DNA from: Dunaliella salina
Taxonomy: Eukaryota; Chlorophyta; Chlorophyceae; Chlamydomonadales; Dunaliellaceae
Reading direction: 5' to 3'
Length of the DNA: 13,848 bases
Assembly: GCA_002284615.2 (NCBI GenBank)
Contig: MU069779.1
Location: 154,155-168,002 of the forward strand
A program made the position numbers and the translations under genes. The first letter of the stretch is position 1, and every line of letters starts with the position of its first letter. Below are positions 7,147 to 13,848 of this stretch, piece by piece. Under the pieces are notes generated by a model. The model saw only the letters and a list, made by a program, of their open reading frames with translations, did no database searches and had not been told where the DNA came from.

Positions 7147-7535
7147 TTGGATATCCCTAATGATAATGGCTCTTCAGCCCGCCACCAAAGCCGCCCAGAT
7201 GCTATCTGTGTGTGCTCTATACCAGGCCGACCAGTACATCTGCATCCCTCTAAGATCCCTGCTTGCGAAAGAGACATCCACCTTGTTGAATACAAATTCT
7301 GTCCTGACACCAATGAACGCGCAGCTGCTCAACATTCTCACACTTTAACCAGGCTTAAAACCCGCATCTCAAGAAATCCAAATAGGAATAACAAAGTGAC
7401 TCTGCGTATCATCCTAATTGGTGTGGCTGGCACTGCTTATAATGATTACACAATCAAACCTTGCCATGCCATCCAAAAATTGGCATACATCATTAATACT
7501 AGACATGCTCTTTGTTTTCAGGGGACTGCCAGGGG
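7147..7535 (+). pseudogene. LINE-B C-terminal restriction-like endonuclease domain
   Basis: The frame from 7147 encodes SRPDAICV, then after 29 intervening residues HLVEYKFCPDTN. PD at 7195-7200 and E-Y-K at 7288-7296 fit the PD-(D/E)XK nuclease signature that cuts target DNA in restriction-like-endonuclease LINEs. It continues with KVTLRIILIGVAGTAYND and, after a shortened loop, IINTRHAL. Compared with the second copy at 8250, about 20 residues are missing between the glycine-rich strand and the final helix. The ATG at 7147 is fortuitous; upstream homologous sequence (SIPDWI) is in another frame. The nuclease call is from motif order and spacing only. Confidence 0.55.
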
Positions 7536-7580
7536 GGAGTGCTGGGCGCGCGACAGAGGACAGCAAGAGGAGCAGCACCT

Positions 7581-7685
7581 TTGTCCTTTTTTGTGGTCTT
7601 TGCCTGTCTTCACATCTGTCCTTCCTTGTGGGCTTTGCTTCCCTTCGCACCTGTCCTTCCTTGTGGGCCTTGCTTGTTTGGTTCT
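7581..7685 (+). repeat. about 35-base tandem repeat, three degenerate units
   Basis: Units begin near 7581, 7615 and 7650 and share TGTCCTTCCTTGTGGGCTTT (best in the second and third). It is pyrimidine-rich and non-coding despite open frames across it. Confidence 0.75.
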
Positions 7686-7842
7686 GTCGTAGGAGACCCA
7701 GCTTTTTTGCTGGCATTTCTGTTCATAAAGGAGCTAAGGTCCTTATGGGAAATTGCCATTTCCTTGGGTCGCTGTAACAAATAAAAAAGGAGGAGAGTCG
7801 GGCGTCCAGGAGCATGGCGGACAAGCTTCCAGATCCTCATGA

Positions 7843-7995
7843 ACTCTGTTTCTGGCTCTCTCCTAGGCTAGCTGTGTCTATTGAAGGTTTAGAGGGCCTT
7901 CTGGTGAGGCCTCTAACTTTTGGTTAGAGGTTCTTCCCTTGGTGCACGCGGCCCTTGGCTTGCATAGACTTGTCTTTTCTTTCTTTTTCCTCTGA
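7843..7995 (+). mobile_element. SINE-like dispersed repeat, copy B (long form)
   Basis: Same leader as copy A (TCTCCTAGGCTAGCTGTGTC at 7857-7876), then GAGGGCCTTCTGGTGAGGCC, the TTCTTCCCTTGGTGCACGCGG core and the TTTTCTTTCTTTTTCC tail. It is in opposite orientation to copies A, D, E and F. Confidence 0.7.
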
Positions 7996-8032
7996 CTAGC
8001 AAGTTAGCAGGGGCCCCACCAAAAGCTGCCTG
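7996..8032 (-). repeat. inverted fragment of the dispersed repeat abutting copy B
   Basis: TAGCAAGTTAGCAGGGGCCC plus CACCAAAAG reproduces the leader-proximal core in opposite orientation, immediately after the pyrimidine tail of copy B, so the two can pair across about 80 bases. Confidence 0.6.
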
Positions 8033-8249
8033 GGTATTATCATCCATGGATAAAAACGTTTGTATAGTGATCTGTGATCTCCCAGGTGATGTGTGTGTGC
8101 CACTGATCTTGTGTAGTTTTATGGATCACATTGGCAGGCACAGGGGACCTTGCAGAACCAAACACATATGAAGGAAAAGTCTAATTTGGACAGCAGGCAC
8201 TGTTTACCAAGGAAGGGTCCAGCAGTCAATGCTGACGCCATCTTCTGCT
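8033..8249. other. no gene recognised
   Basis: Sequence between the repeat and the next LINE fragment. The last 30 bases or so may already belong to LINE-B (reading QQSMLTPSSA in frame with QVTL). Nothing else was seen. Confidence 0.3.
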
Positions 8250-8455
8250 CAAGTCACCCTTCATATTATCCTGTTAGGTGTGGGTGGAGTCATCTCAAGA
8301 CCACACACTTTTGAGCCACTGAAAGAGCTTGGTCTTGACACTCACAAGGCCACCAAGCTCGCCTGAAGCTTCGTGCTCATTCTGTCAAGCATGCTTACAA
8401 ACTTGCTAATACCAGACAAGCTCTCAAGAAGACTTCTTTCTACTCTCGCCAATAA
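8250..8455 (+). pseudogene. LINE-B copy 2: C-terminal tail, one frameshift
   Basis: From 8250: QVTLHIILLGVGGVISR, then FEPLKELGLDTHKATKLA, ending at an in-frame TGA (8364-8366). A shift into the frame starting at 8366 continues the domain without loss: KLRAHSVKHAYKLANTRQAL, ending at TAA 8453-8455. It matches the last part of LINE-B copy 1 (KVTLRIILIGVAG...INTRHAL) and keeps the middle that copy 1 lost. In the parent element it follows the nuclease domain. Only about 70 residues are left, consistent with a severely 5'-truncated insertion. Confidence 0.65.
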
Positions 8456-8758
8456 GGTCAGGCACAGGCTACTGCTAGTAACCCTCCTGATCCTCACTGA
8501 CTTCTTTCTTCTGTTTTTCTTGGTGAAGGGGATACACGGTGCCTTTTCCCCTAGGTATCCTCTTTTCCTTAATTGATGTGGGGAGTGTTTTCACTGCCTG
8601 CGTATTTTTGTTTTCTTTTGTTGTCTAGCTAGTGCAAGCTACAGTAAGCTGTGAGCGCCATGTTATTTGAGATTACGCTTGTCTGGACAATTCCTTTGTT
8701 GCACTTACAAAGAGGGTGAATGGTATGATGCACTGGCTCGCAGCATTGTCATTTGCAG
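8456..8758. other. no gene recognised
   Basis: T-rich sequence following the LINE-B tail. It may include that element's 3' UTR, but I found no tail repeat or target-site duplication. Confidence 0.3.
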
Positions 8759-8857
8759 ATTTTGAGGCTTTCTGGTGCGGCCCCTAAATATTTCCTGGTT
8801 AGGGAACCTTTCCTTAATGCACGCAGCCTCTGGCCTGGTTAGACTTTCTTTACTGGC
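8759..8857 (+). repeat. SINE-like dispersed repeat, copy C
   Basis: Same orientation as copy B: TTTGAGGCTTTCTGGTGCGG, CCTTTCCTTAATGCACGCAG, CCTCTGGCCTGGTTAGACTT. The leader is absent and the pyrimidine tail is reduced. Confidence 0.65.
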
Positions 8858-9060
8858 AGCTTTCAAGAATGTTGAAGGCCCATGTGTCTGGAGGGAAAAC
8901 ATGATCCATTTCTACATACACCTGGTTATGTTCAGCGTAAAACTTTTGCTTTTTCATAATATGCAAGGAATTTCCAAACAAGGTGAACAGCCGTTAAATG
9001 AATTTGATCATGTGGTGTCAAAGAAGCTAAACTACCAGACCCTGCCAGAACAAGGCCCTT

Positions 9061-9145
9061 CAAAAAGAAAGGAAGACTGTGCAGTCCAAGCCCAGCCGCG
9101 TGCATTAAGGAAAGATCACCTGCCTGAATGGCAGGGCGCCACCAC
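9061..9145 (-). repeat. SINE-like dispersed repeat, copy D (diverged)
   Basis: Plus strand: CAAAAAGAAAGGAAGACTGT, then CGCGTGCATTAAGGAAAGATC, then GGGCGCCACCA. It has the element's order in the same orientation as copies A and E, but the middle is diverged. Confidence 0.5.
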
Positions 9146-9434
9146 ACAGACCAAGTGAAAGAGGTAGCACAGAAGCCTACACCAGCAAGTTGGCCTCCAC
9201 CATGGGACCTACGACACATGCTATCAAGTAGGCCCTGTCCTGCAAACTCGAGGCCCACCTCATAGCCTCAGAGCAAGCTCTCCAACATCTCAGCATGGAC
9301 CCCCCTCTTGCACAGGGGCCAGCCATAGCCAGGAGGTGAGCACGCAGTTATGCAAACCCAGGCTAAGATTCACTCCACCTTTGAGCAATGTCTCTACAGA
9401 GCCAGCTTCCGGGACCACTCCTGTGCTTGCGCCA
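9146..9434. other. no gene recognised
   Basis: Spacer before LINE-A copy 2. The frame of the downstream ORF is open back to 9336 but shows no family resemblance before about 9435. Confidence 0.3.
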
Positions 9435-10124
9435 AACTGCTGGACTGCGCAAGTGCTTGATGGTTTTCAAGGGTTGAGCAAGAAGTGTGATGAGTATGTG
9501 CGAGCATTCCAAACTGGTGATCCTATTAGGCTGCAAGAATTTGATGATGATTTGAGGTTGCGATTGCGTAAGGTCTGGAACACTGATGACGATCATGCTC
9601 CGCACTTGCCAACGCCTCGCGACTCTGTGGCCATTTACAAGGCTTTCTTTGGTGTGCCCTTTCCTTTAAGTGTGCGTGCTCCTGCGGGAACCCCTCATCA
9701 CATGTATCTGAACCTGTCAAGACATATATTGCGTAATGTCAGCCGTTTCAGTGCTCACACCTTGCGTGCGGACTGTGCGATTTGGTCCCGTGAACAGATT
9801 TCTCCTATTTGTGATAGATGCAGCTTGCATGAGGATCAAGATGAAGTTCATGTGCTTCTCAAGTGTTCATGTCCTGAGGCGGGCCAGATTCCGCGTAGGT
9901 ACATTGAGCTGTTTCAATGGATTGATCATTTCTCCCAAGCTGAAGCTTGTGTGCAACAGGTCAGCATTCCTATGGTTTCCGATTTTCTTTCCCAGCAGGA
10001 CAACAAACTTCCTCATATGATATGCATTGTATTTCTGAGCTTATGGTCAGCCCCCCAATCCCTGTGTGATATCCTGCCTTTTGCCAGCCAGGCCACCTCT
10101 GCCCATTCTGATAACACCTACTGA
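9435..10124 (+). pseudogene. LINE-A-related element, C-terminal fragment (copy 2)
   Basis: The longest open frame in the window (9336-10124). From about 9435 it parallels the minus-strand LINE-A: NCWTAQVLDGFQGL matches KKCWTSEFMSAFQGL; FQTGDPIRLQEFDDDLRLR matches YSGQPIRVNDFVVDLRKR; YLNLSRHILRNVSRFSAHTL matches YLHLDLGRRMQRN..FRLHAHKL. The zinc motif is C-X2-C-X9-H-X4-C (CDRC at frame residues 159-162, His 172, Cys 177), identical in spacing to copy 1. The end, SDFLSQQDNKLP, corresponds to ARFFQNQDTQ. No RT domain precedes it, so it is a 5'-truncated insertion whose remaining frame is still intact. The ATG at 9336 is probably not biological. The two copies differ enough to be separate subfamilies. 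Confidence 0.7.
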
Positions 10125-10599
10125 AAGCTAGTAAAAAAAGCAATTTTTCAGCGCTGAGCTGGTCCTATTTGGTGAACCCTACCGCGCACTAGGTCTGCAT
10201 GTTTGCGCGCTCAGCCAGCAAAACTCACCCCCTGTGTGCCAAAGCCCTCCAGCTGCATTCCTAAGCCTGCAGGTGGACCCCAGGATGGTCCCTGAGTGCA
10301 CTGGTGTCCACCTGATGCATGCTGGCAGGGGGCTGTCCGGGGGGTGCTCCAAAGCCAGTCGAGAGGAGTGATGAAGACAGGGAACGGCTTTCTATTAATA
10401 TTCAATGAAATTTTGGCGCCTCAGCGGAGTGTTGGGACGGGGCCCGGATTTCAAACGCTTATACTGTTGAATTTTCCGCTGACAGCCAGTCATTTGAGAT
10501 TAAATGTGCTGTCTTGAAATCGCCGCGACGCAACAAATTCAGAATTCTGGTTGCGTAAGTTTGCGAGAATTATCATTAAAACTTGTGTGCCCACAAGCA
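10125..10599. other. no gene recognised
   Basis: Starts with a short A-run after the LINE stop codon. No exon or repeat could be supported. Confidence 0.3.
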
Positions 10600-10600
10600 G

Positions 10601-10952
10601 ACTTTCCAGAGTTTGTAGCTCCAGCAAGTTTGCGGAGCCCGGCAGCTCCTCCCAGGCACCCATCTTCACAGCCCGCGGCGTCAGTGTTGATGATGACAAC
10701 CCCAGGCATCGGCCAGGACAACAGCGGGTGCGGAGGTGGCCTATCGGGGCCAGGCCAGACCTCCCAGGTTATGCGTGCTTGTCCGTGCGATGAAAGTCCG
10801 ACGAGCATCAGGGGTCCTCCCGACAACCTAAAATCACTTGCAATATTACCAGTAGGCTGCCCAAACACTCGCTGCTGCAGTTTGGGCCTGAGCAGGGTCC
10901 CTCAGAAAATGGCCATTAATGGGAATATTCCCAGGGGTGACCGAGAAGTGCA
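10601..10952 (+). other. GC-rich open stretch, possible exon
   Basis: A stretch GC-richer than its surroundings, open in one plus-strand frame from 10504 to 10980, reading a Pro/Ser/Gly-rich sequence (for example SPAAPPRHPSSQPAAS). Plausible splice sites frame it: acceptors AG at 10599-10600 or 10608-10609, and a donor CAG|GTATGG at 10952/10953. There is no recognisable domain, and the opposite strand is also open for over 100 codons, so the openness may only reflect base composition. Listed as a candidate, not a gene. Confidence 0.2.
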
Positions 10953-11062
10953 GGTATGGGGCACACCTTATGCTCCTTAATTGCAAAAATATTAAAAGAG
11001 GAGCATTTGTCACCTCAAAACATGCACTGTTGTGCTCAAATGGAAGAAATGCATGTTTTTGA

Positions 11063-11272
11063 TGCAGAGAGCTTCCCCTGAGCCACACCCAGGTGTCCTC
11101 CGCACTTCCCCAACATGCCAGACTAGTCCTTTCCCTCAAACAAGCAATCCCTCATACCCAGAAGTGGGTTAAACGTGCCCGGCAGGATATCATCCATTTT
11201 TGGCATAGGATTGGGGGCCTGACTTATGGATTTGTTTATGGCTGGCGCAGACCAGTCACAGACTGATTGGCC
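11063..11272 (+). other. possible coding remnant, unassigned
   Basis: One plus-strand frame is open from 11063 to a TGA at 11270-11272 and reads ARLVLSLKQAIPHTQKWVKR followed by ARQDIIHFWHRIGG, which has the look of an amphipathic protein segment rather than random sequence. It has no start codon and no domain I recognise. The downstream GGCTGAAGGT and CATTGTAACCTAACCT (to 11315) resemble the 3' end of LINE-A, so it may be a retrotransposon tail. Confidence 0.25.
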
Positions 11273-11471
11273 GAACGACTTGGCTGAAGGTCCCCAAGAC
11301 ATTGTAACCTAACCTGTGCTTGCTTCCTCTTGGCGCCCGTGCACGTGCCCATGCCACAAGCCAGCGCTGATGCTGTTGGTACTCCCCCACTGCCGGCATA
11401 AGTTTTTGCCGGTGCATCACATGCAGAGCATGGGATGGTTCAAACTTGCTTTTAGGCTGCTCTGAGATCAT

Positions 11472-11906
11472 TTAGCCATGCTGCGGTGTGAGGTCTTGCA
11501 AGGGGACACTGGAGGAGCAAGCTGGTGGGATGGTACAGATGTTGGGGACAGGCATGCCAATGCAGAATTTGACGTTGTGCTGCATTGCAATTGTTGCGTC
11601 TCCCAGCAAATTAAGCGAGCCCGTGCACTTTGACATTTGCAATGGAGCTTTTAAAAATTGAATGAGGCCTAACTGTGAGAAGAATGGTGCATTTTTGGCC
11701 TTGTCAGAAAACACATTTCCTGCGCCACCACACTTGCAAACGATGCCACACCTGTTGTCATGTTGGAAATTTTGCCCAACGTGACATGGAAAAATTTTGT
11801 TAGTGTTATTATCATGTATCGAAATAAACTTCTGAATTTGACTACGATTTGTATGAGGTTTCCAATAAATTGTAGTTTGATAGCTAAATTTATTTGTCAG
11901 TTTCAA
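11472..11906 (-). other. 144-codon open frame, unassigned
   Basis: An intact minus-strand frame from ATG 11906 to a stop at 11472. It contains a cysteine-rich patch (CHVGQNFQHDNRCGIVCKC), but the spacing fits no zinc-finger class I know. No splice context, neighbouring exon or repeat supports it. It could be a real small ORF, a retroelement remnant or chance. Confidence 0.2.
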
Positions 11907-12707
11907 TTTTCAGCCTCTGCCTCTGTAGTCTTCCATTTCATATTTCCTAGTTCATAGGGTTGTGGCCTTTCCCAGGCCCCATAAAAATGTACTTTCTCTG
12001 AGATTTGGAGAGTAGAGTACACATGCCATGCATACACTCAAATTGGTGCCTTTTGGTAAAAGGGGTTGAAAAACATGGACACCCTTGACACCAATCATGA
12101 TCACGTGTTGAGAAAAAAAGCACGAATCAGTGCTGCAATCGTTTGATTGGTGTATAATTTCATCATGTTAGCAGCACATCTGTCCTTTTCAGCAATGTAA
12201 CACCTCCTCAACAAAAAAAAGCCTTGCACTATCGTACAGGCACGAAAGCAATCACTTCAGCAATACAAGGCTATAGAATACCCATGGAGTGCCTGAAAAC
12301 GTCCCGTTGCAAAAAGGCCTCAAAAAAAAGCGTGGTGCAATATATTGCCGGCTCTTGTCAGTTGCTCGCATGTGCAGTCCACCCTGAACACTGCAAGGCT
12401 AACACTCTGTTAGGACATGAAACAGCAGATTGGAGAAACGTTTTGGTGCATGAACTGTAAGTTTGATTAAAAGCATTTTAACGAGCCCCTGCTCTGAAAT
12501 TTCCAGTGCAAAGGAATCTGCTGAGTTGAAACTGAGCACTGCTTTCATCAATGCAGCCTTGAATGAGCATTCCTTGGCATCACAACGTTGCAAAGCATTT
12601 TCACGAACAATTGCACCTGCTGCGTTTTGCAGGATGGCAAACGGGGCCTCATGCACACGCGAGGCAACAAAACAGAATTTCCACATTACCTCACACTCCT
12701 CTCCTTC
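11907..12707. other. no gene recognised; inverted CCAAT pair and G-box
   Basis: Contains a 10-base inverted repeat ACACCAATCA (12088-12097) / TGATTGGTGT (12144-12153) with a CACGTG palindrome (12102-12107) between the arms. Splice-like sequences occur (GTAAGT at 12458, TTTTGCAG ending at 12632), and open frames exist on both strands, but no coherent gene could be built. Much of the right part may be 3' flank of the homeodomain gene. Confidence 0.3.
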
Positions 12708-12712
12708 TTACA
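12708..12712 (-). promoter_or_regulatory. candidate poly(A) signal TGTAA
   Basis: TGTAA on the minus strand about 120 bases downstream of the homeodomain gene's stop codon (12832-12834), on the same strand. Short motif, so weak evidence. Confidence 0.3.
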
Positions 12713-12831
12713 TGTTTCAAACAGCATGGCCAATAATCAACTTGTGCACGATTCCTCACAATCGCACACTCTTTAAAGCTGCCACCATGGTTGAAAACAT
12801 GGGCACAGTGGAAGGGATAAGCAGAAACCGT

Positions 12832-12963
12832 TCACTCTTCCTCAGAGGCAGCATGAGGCGCTCCATCATTGCCACTGGCGTCTGACTGATCCAGAGACAC
12901 TCCAATTCCCCGGACAACTGTCTTCCAGTGCCGTGCACGCCAATTTGTGAACCAATCTGTGAC
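12832..12963 (-). CDS. TALE homeodomain protein, terminal exon (recognition helix)
   Basis: After the acceptor CATTTTACAG (AG at 12965-12964) the exon reads VTDWFTNWRARHWKTVVRGI, then a short acidic tail ending in SEEE and TGA at 12834-12832. This is homeodomain helix 3: Trp48, Phe49, Asn51 and Arg53 are present, and RHWK after it is typical of KNOX-type TALE proteins. It joins in phase 0 to the exon ending at 13213 (TRRTRKQ|VTDWF). Homeodomain proteins bind DNA through this helix, in the nucleus. In green algae the known TALE pair GSM1/GSP1 controls zygote development, but nothing here decides whether this gene is KNOX or BELL class. Only 29 residues follow the WRARHWK block, so the homeodomain is almost C-terminal. 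An oddity is Trp at position 52. Confidence 0.75.
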   Translation of the reverse strand, partial: VTDWFTNWRARHWKTVVRGIGVSLDQSDASGNDGAPHAASEEE

Positions 12964-13212
12964 CTGTAAAATGATGAACAAATTGCATCAGAAACGCAAG
13001 TAAGGATTTGGGCCAATTTGAGAACGAGGAAGTGCAGGATATTTGCTGTACTTGCTGTACAAGTAAGAAGGCTGGTATCCTAGCTGCCAACTAACACATC
13101 CATGTGATTACATGCATGAGATTGCATAGGATCAAGAGCAGGACCACGGTCCATGGGAGGCAGTGCATCTGCAACTCTGTCTATTTCTGCGAGCATCAAC
13201 ATGCGCCCTTGC
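12964..13212 (-). other. GC-AG intron inside the homeobox
   Basis: 249 bases, donor AAGCAG|GCAAGG at 13213/13212 and acceptor TTTTACAG. The GC donor has a strong consensus otherwise (CAG|GCAAG). It separates homeodomain residue Gln44 from Val45, the place where plant TALE homeobox genes also carry an intron. A second open reading inside the intron is discussed among the rejected items. Confidence 0.7.
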
Positions 13213-13318
13213 CTGCTTTCGAGTGCGCCTGGTGTAAGCAGCAAGGTTGTCTTTCAGAGTTCCGTCTGGCCTGGGGTCCATGATGTGCATGAGCGCCCAC
13301 AAATCCAGCGCACAGGAC
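13213..13318 (-). CDS. TALE homeodomain protein, penultimate exon (helices 1-2)
   Basis: From acceptor TTTCCCCTCAG (AG at 13320-13319) the exon reads CALDLWALMHIMDPRPDGTL and then KDNLAAYTRRTRKQ. Counted back from Trp48, the first Pro of PRP, Lys31, Leu34, Thr38 and Lys43-Gln44 fall exactly where KNOX proteins have PYP, Lys, Leu, Thr and Lys-Gln. The three extra loop residues that define the TALE class are therefore present, with PRP in place of PYP. Trp19 and His23 of helix 1 also match. The frame stays open upstream to an alternative acceptor (exon start 13435), but that extension lacks the basic N-terminal arm expected in a homeodomain, so I prefer 13318. Upstream exons (KNOX/BELL domains) must lie beyond the window. 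Confidence 0.7.
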
Positions 13319-13514
13319 CTGAGGGGAAATGCACTCGTGTCAAGGGAGGCATGATTGCTGTTGTTAGATTGCAAATTTTGGCAGGATGTCAGGTATGACT
13401 TGCGGCTAGCTGCGGAAGCGGAAAACTTGTTGAAACTGCAAGGTGAACACCCATCAATCAATCCAGATTGCATCAATCACAGTCTAGATTGCATCCATTC
13501 AGATGCCAGCAAAA

Positions 13515-13602
13515 GGAAACAAAAAAGTCTGTACAGGCCAGAGGCGGCGTGCATAAACAGGAGGTCCCCTAAATAGCAAGCTAGCAGGGGCCTTACCAAA
13601 GC
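13515..13602 (-). mobile_element. SINE-like dispersed repeat, copy E (short form)
   Basis: An 88-base copy flanked by perfect 10-base direct repeats GCCAGCAAAA (13505-13514 and 13603-13612), a probable target-site duplication. On the minus strand: GCTTTGGTAAGGCCCCTGCT, core TTTATGCACGCCGCCTCTGG, tail AGACTTTTTTGTTTCC. The leader of copies A and B is missing, as in a 5'-truncated insertion. It lies in the probable intron upstream of the homeodomain exon. Confidence 0.7.
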
Positions 13603-13741
13603 GCCAGCAAAACCTGAAAGGCTGCAAGTAGGCTTTCCAGCATACCTTTGCCATTGCAGGAGCAAGGCTTGATCATGCAGGTCGTAGCTACACTAGAACG
13701 CGTTACAAATTTGTTTTGTGGCTATGAGTGGGGAAACAGAC

Positions 13742-13767
13742 CTTTGCTTTGGAGTATTCCAGCGCCG
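13742..13767 (-). CDS. tentative upstream homeodomain exon end (N-terminal arm)
   Basis: On the minus strand, CGGCGCTGGAATACTCC and AAAGCAAAG are followed by donor GTCTGT (13741 downwards). Spliced to the exon at 13318 the phase fits and the protein reads RRWNTPKQRSCALDLW. This places Arg4-Arg5 and Pro9-Lys10 where TALE homeodomains have a basic arm and a Pro-Lys. Against it, the codon just upstream in this frame is TGA (13770-13768) and no acceptor lies between. It is therefore a coincidence, a sequence error, or a disrupted exon. Confidence 0.25.
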
Positions 13768-13819
13768 TCATGTCATTTGAGCAGAGGAACTTAGAGATGG
13801 CTATCCAATTTTTTTAAAG

Positions 13820-13848
13820 GGGGCTGGTGGTGGTCGTTGTGGTGGTGG
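13820..13848. repeat. (GGT)n-rich simple sequence at window edge
   Basis: GGTGGTGG triplet-like repeats broken by GTCGTT. On the minus strand it would encode Pro/His/Thr-rich low-complexity sequence. Truncated by the window. Confidence 0.6.

Larger units (their letters stand above)
6330..7535 (+). mobile_element. LINE-B copy 1: 3' part of a second non-LTR retrotransposon family
   Basis: Successive protein blocks in all three frames read in one direction: HMHIMHKLGSADTSG (about 6371-6415), WKHPGITLKQQINV (about 6547-6588), NFSSNPGRCPLCGDEDNIDH with a zinc motif, DGCNNGRLQEQG with SIPDWI (about 7073-7160), RPD...EYK (7192-7296), and a C-terminal NTRHAL block. Repeated frameshifts, a TAG near 6586 and tandem duplications show it is dead. 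It lacks the RT core in this window. The arrangement of a zinc motif followed by a PD-(D/E)XK-like nuclease is that of restriction-like-endonuclease LINEs (R2-type, and the algal RandI/Dualen group). Both boundaries are approximate and no target-site duplication was found. Confidence 0.65.

Noticed and set aside
7410..7784. Several overlapping plus and minus open frames around the 35-base repeats
   Set aside because: They run through tandem pyrimidine-rich repeats and hydrophobic low-complexity sequence created by them; no conserved motif was seen beyond the LINE-B tail.
9336..10124. Intact host gene of 262 codons
   Set aside because: From about 9435 it matches the LINE-A C-terminal region including the zinc motif; it is a retrotransposon fragment with a fortuitously open frame.
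12463..12885. 140-codon plus-strand frame
   Set aside because: It is antisense to the homeodomain terminal exon at its end, shows no domain, and has open frames on the opposite strand as well.
13080..13228. Minus-strand reading ALESRQGRMLMLAEIDRVAD ending in TAG, preceded by an acceptor-like CACCAG
   Set aside because: It looks protein-like and has an acceptor, but it overlaps the homeodomain exon in another frame and lies mostly in the intron. The homeodomain reading aligns residue by residue to TALE proteins, so it takes precedence.
13319..13476. Upstream extension of the homeodomain frame to an ATG at 13476
   Set aside because: It is open, but residues before the splice site lack the basic arm and other homeodomain positions. 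An acceptor at 13319 explains the boundary better. It remains an alternative.
1..13848. tRNA, rRNA or other structured RNA genes
   Set aside because: No cloverleaf with recognisable A/B boxes and no rRNA core sequence was seen by eye. A covariance-model scan was not possible here.

Overview
This looks like nuclear DNA of a green alga, most likely a chlamydomonadalean chlorophyte. The reasons are spliced genes, (CA)n tracts inside introns, TGTAA poly(A)-type motifs after stop codons, and decayed non-LTR retrotransposons whose reverse-transcriptase and zinc-motif sequences resemble those I know from this group. The species is not determined. There is no sign of prokaryotic gene organisation.

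Layout. (1) 1-948 holds the 3' end of a plus-strand gene: a 72-base exon (148-219), an intron with a second (CA)n tract, and a Gln/Ala/Pro-rich terminal exon (574-948), followed by a probable long 3' UTR. (2) 2.7-10.1 kb is a graveyard of mobile DNA. A 5'-truncated LINE on the minus strand (2959-6051, 'LINE-A') is flanked by a perfect 16-base target-site duplication. Its reverse-transcriptase domain is split by about 1.4 kb of DNA carrying 16 exact copies of the palindrome TCTGAWTCAGA, part of it organised as a 155-base tandem repeat. Next to it, on the plus strand, lies a broken LINE of a second family (about 6330-7535, 'LINE-B') whose C-terminus shows a zinc motif followed by a PD-(D/E)XK-like nuclease signature. 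A second LINE-B tail lies at 8250-8455 and a second, divergent LINE-A tail at 9435-10124. A short SINE-like dispersed repeat occurs at least six times in both orientations, two copies with recognisable flanking duplications. (3) 10.1-12.7 kb has no gene I can name. (4) 12832-13318 on the minus strand, possibly extended by a small exon at 13742, encodes the C-terminal end of a TALE-class homeodomain transcription factor. The homeodomain is interrupted between residues 44 and 45 by a 249-base intron with a GC-AG boundary.

The only host genes with good support are the terminal exons of the two genes at the window edges, both entering from outside. The homeodomain gene and the palindrome array inside the LINE are the most notable content. 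The LINE fragments are all dead (stops, frameshifts, deletions), so the middle of the window is best read as intergenic sequence built by nested insertions.
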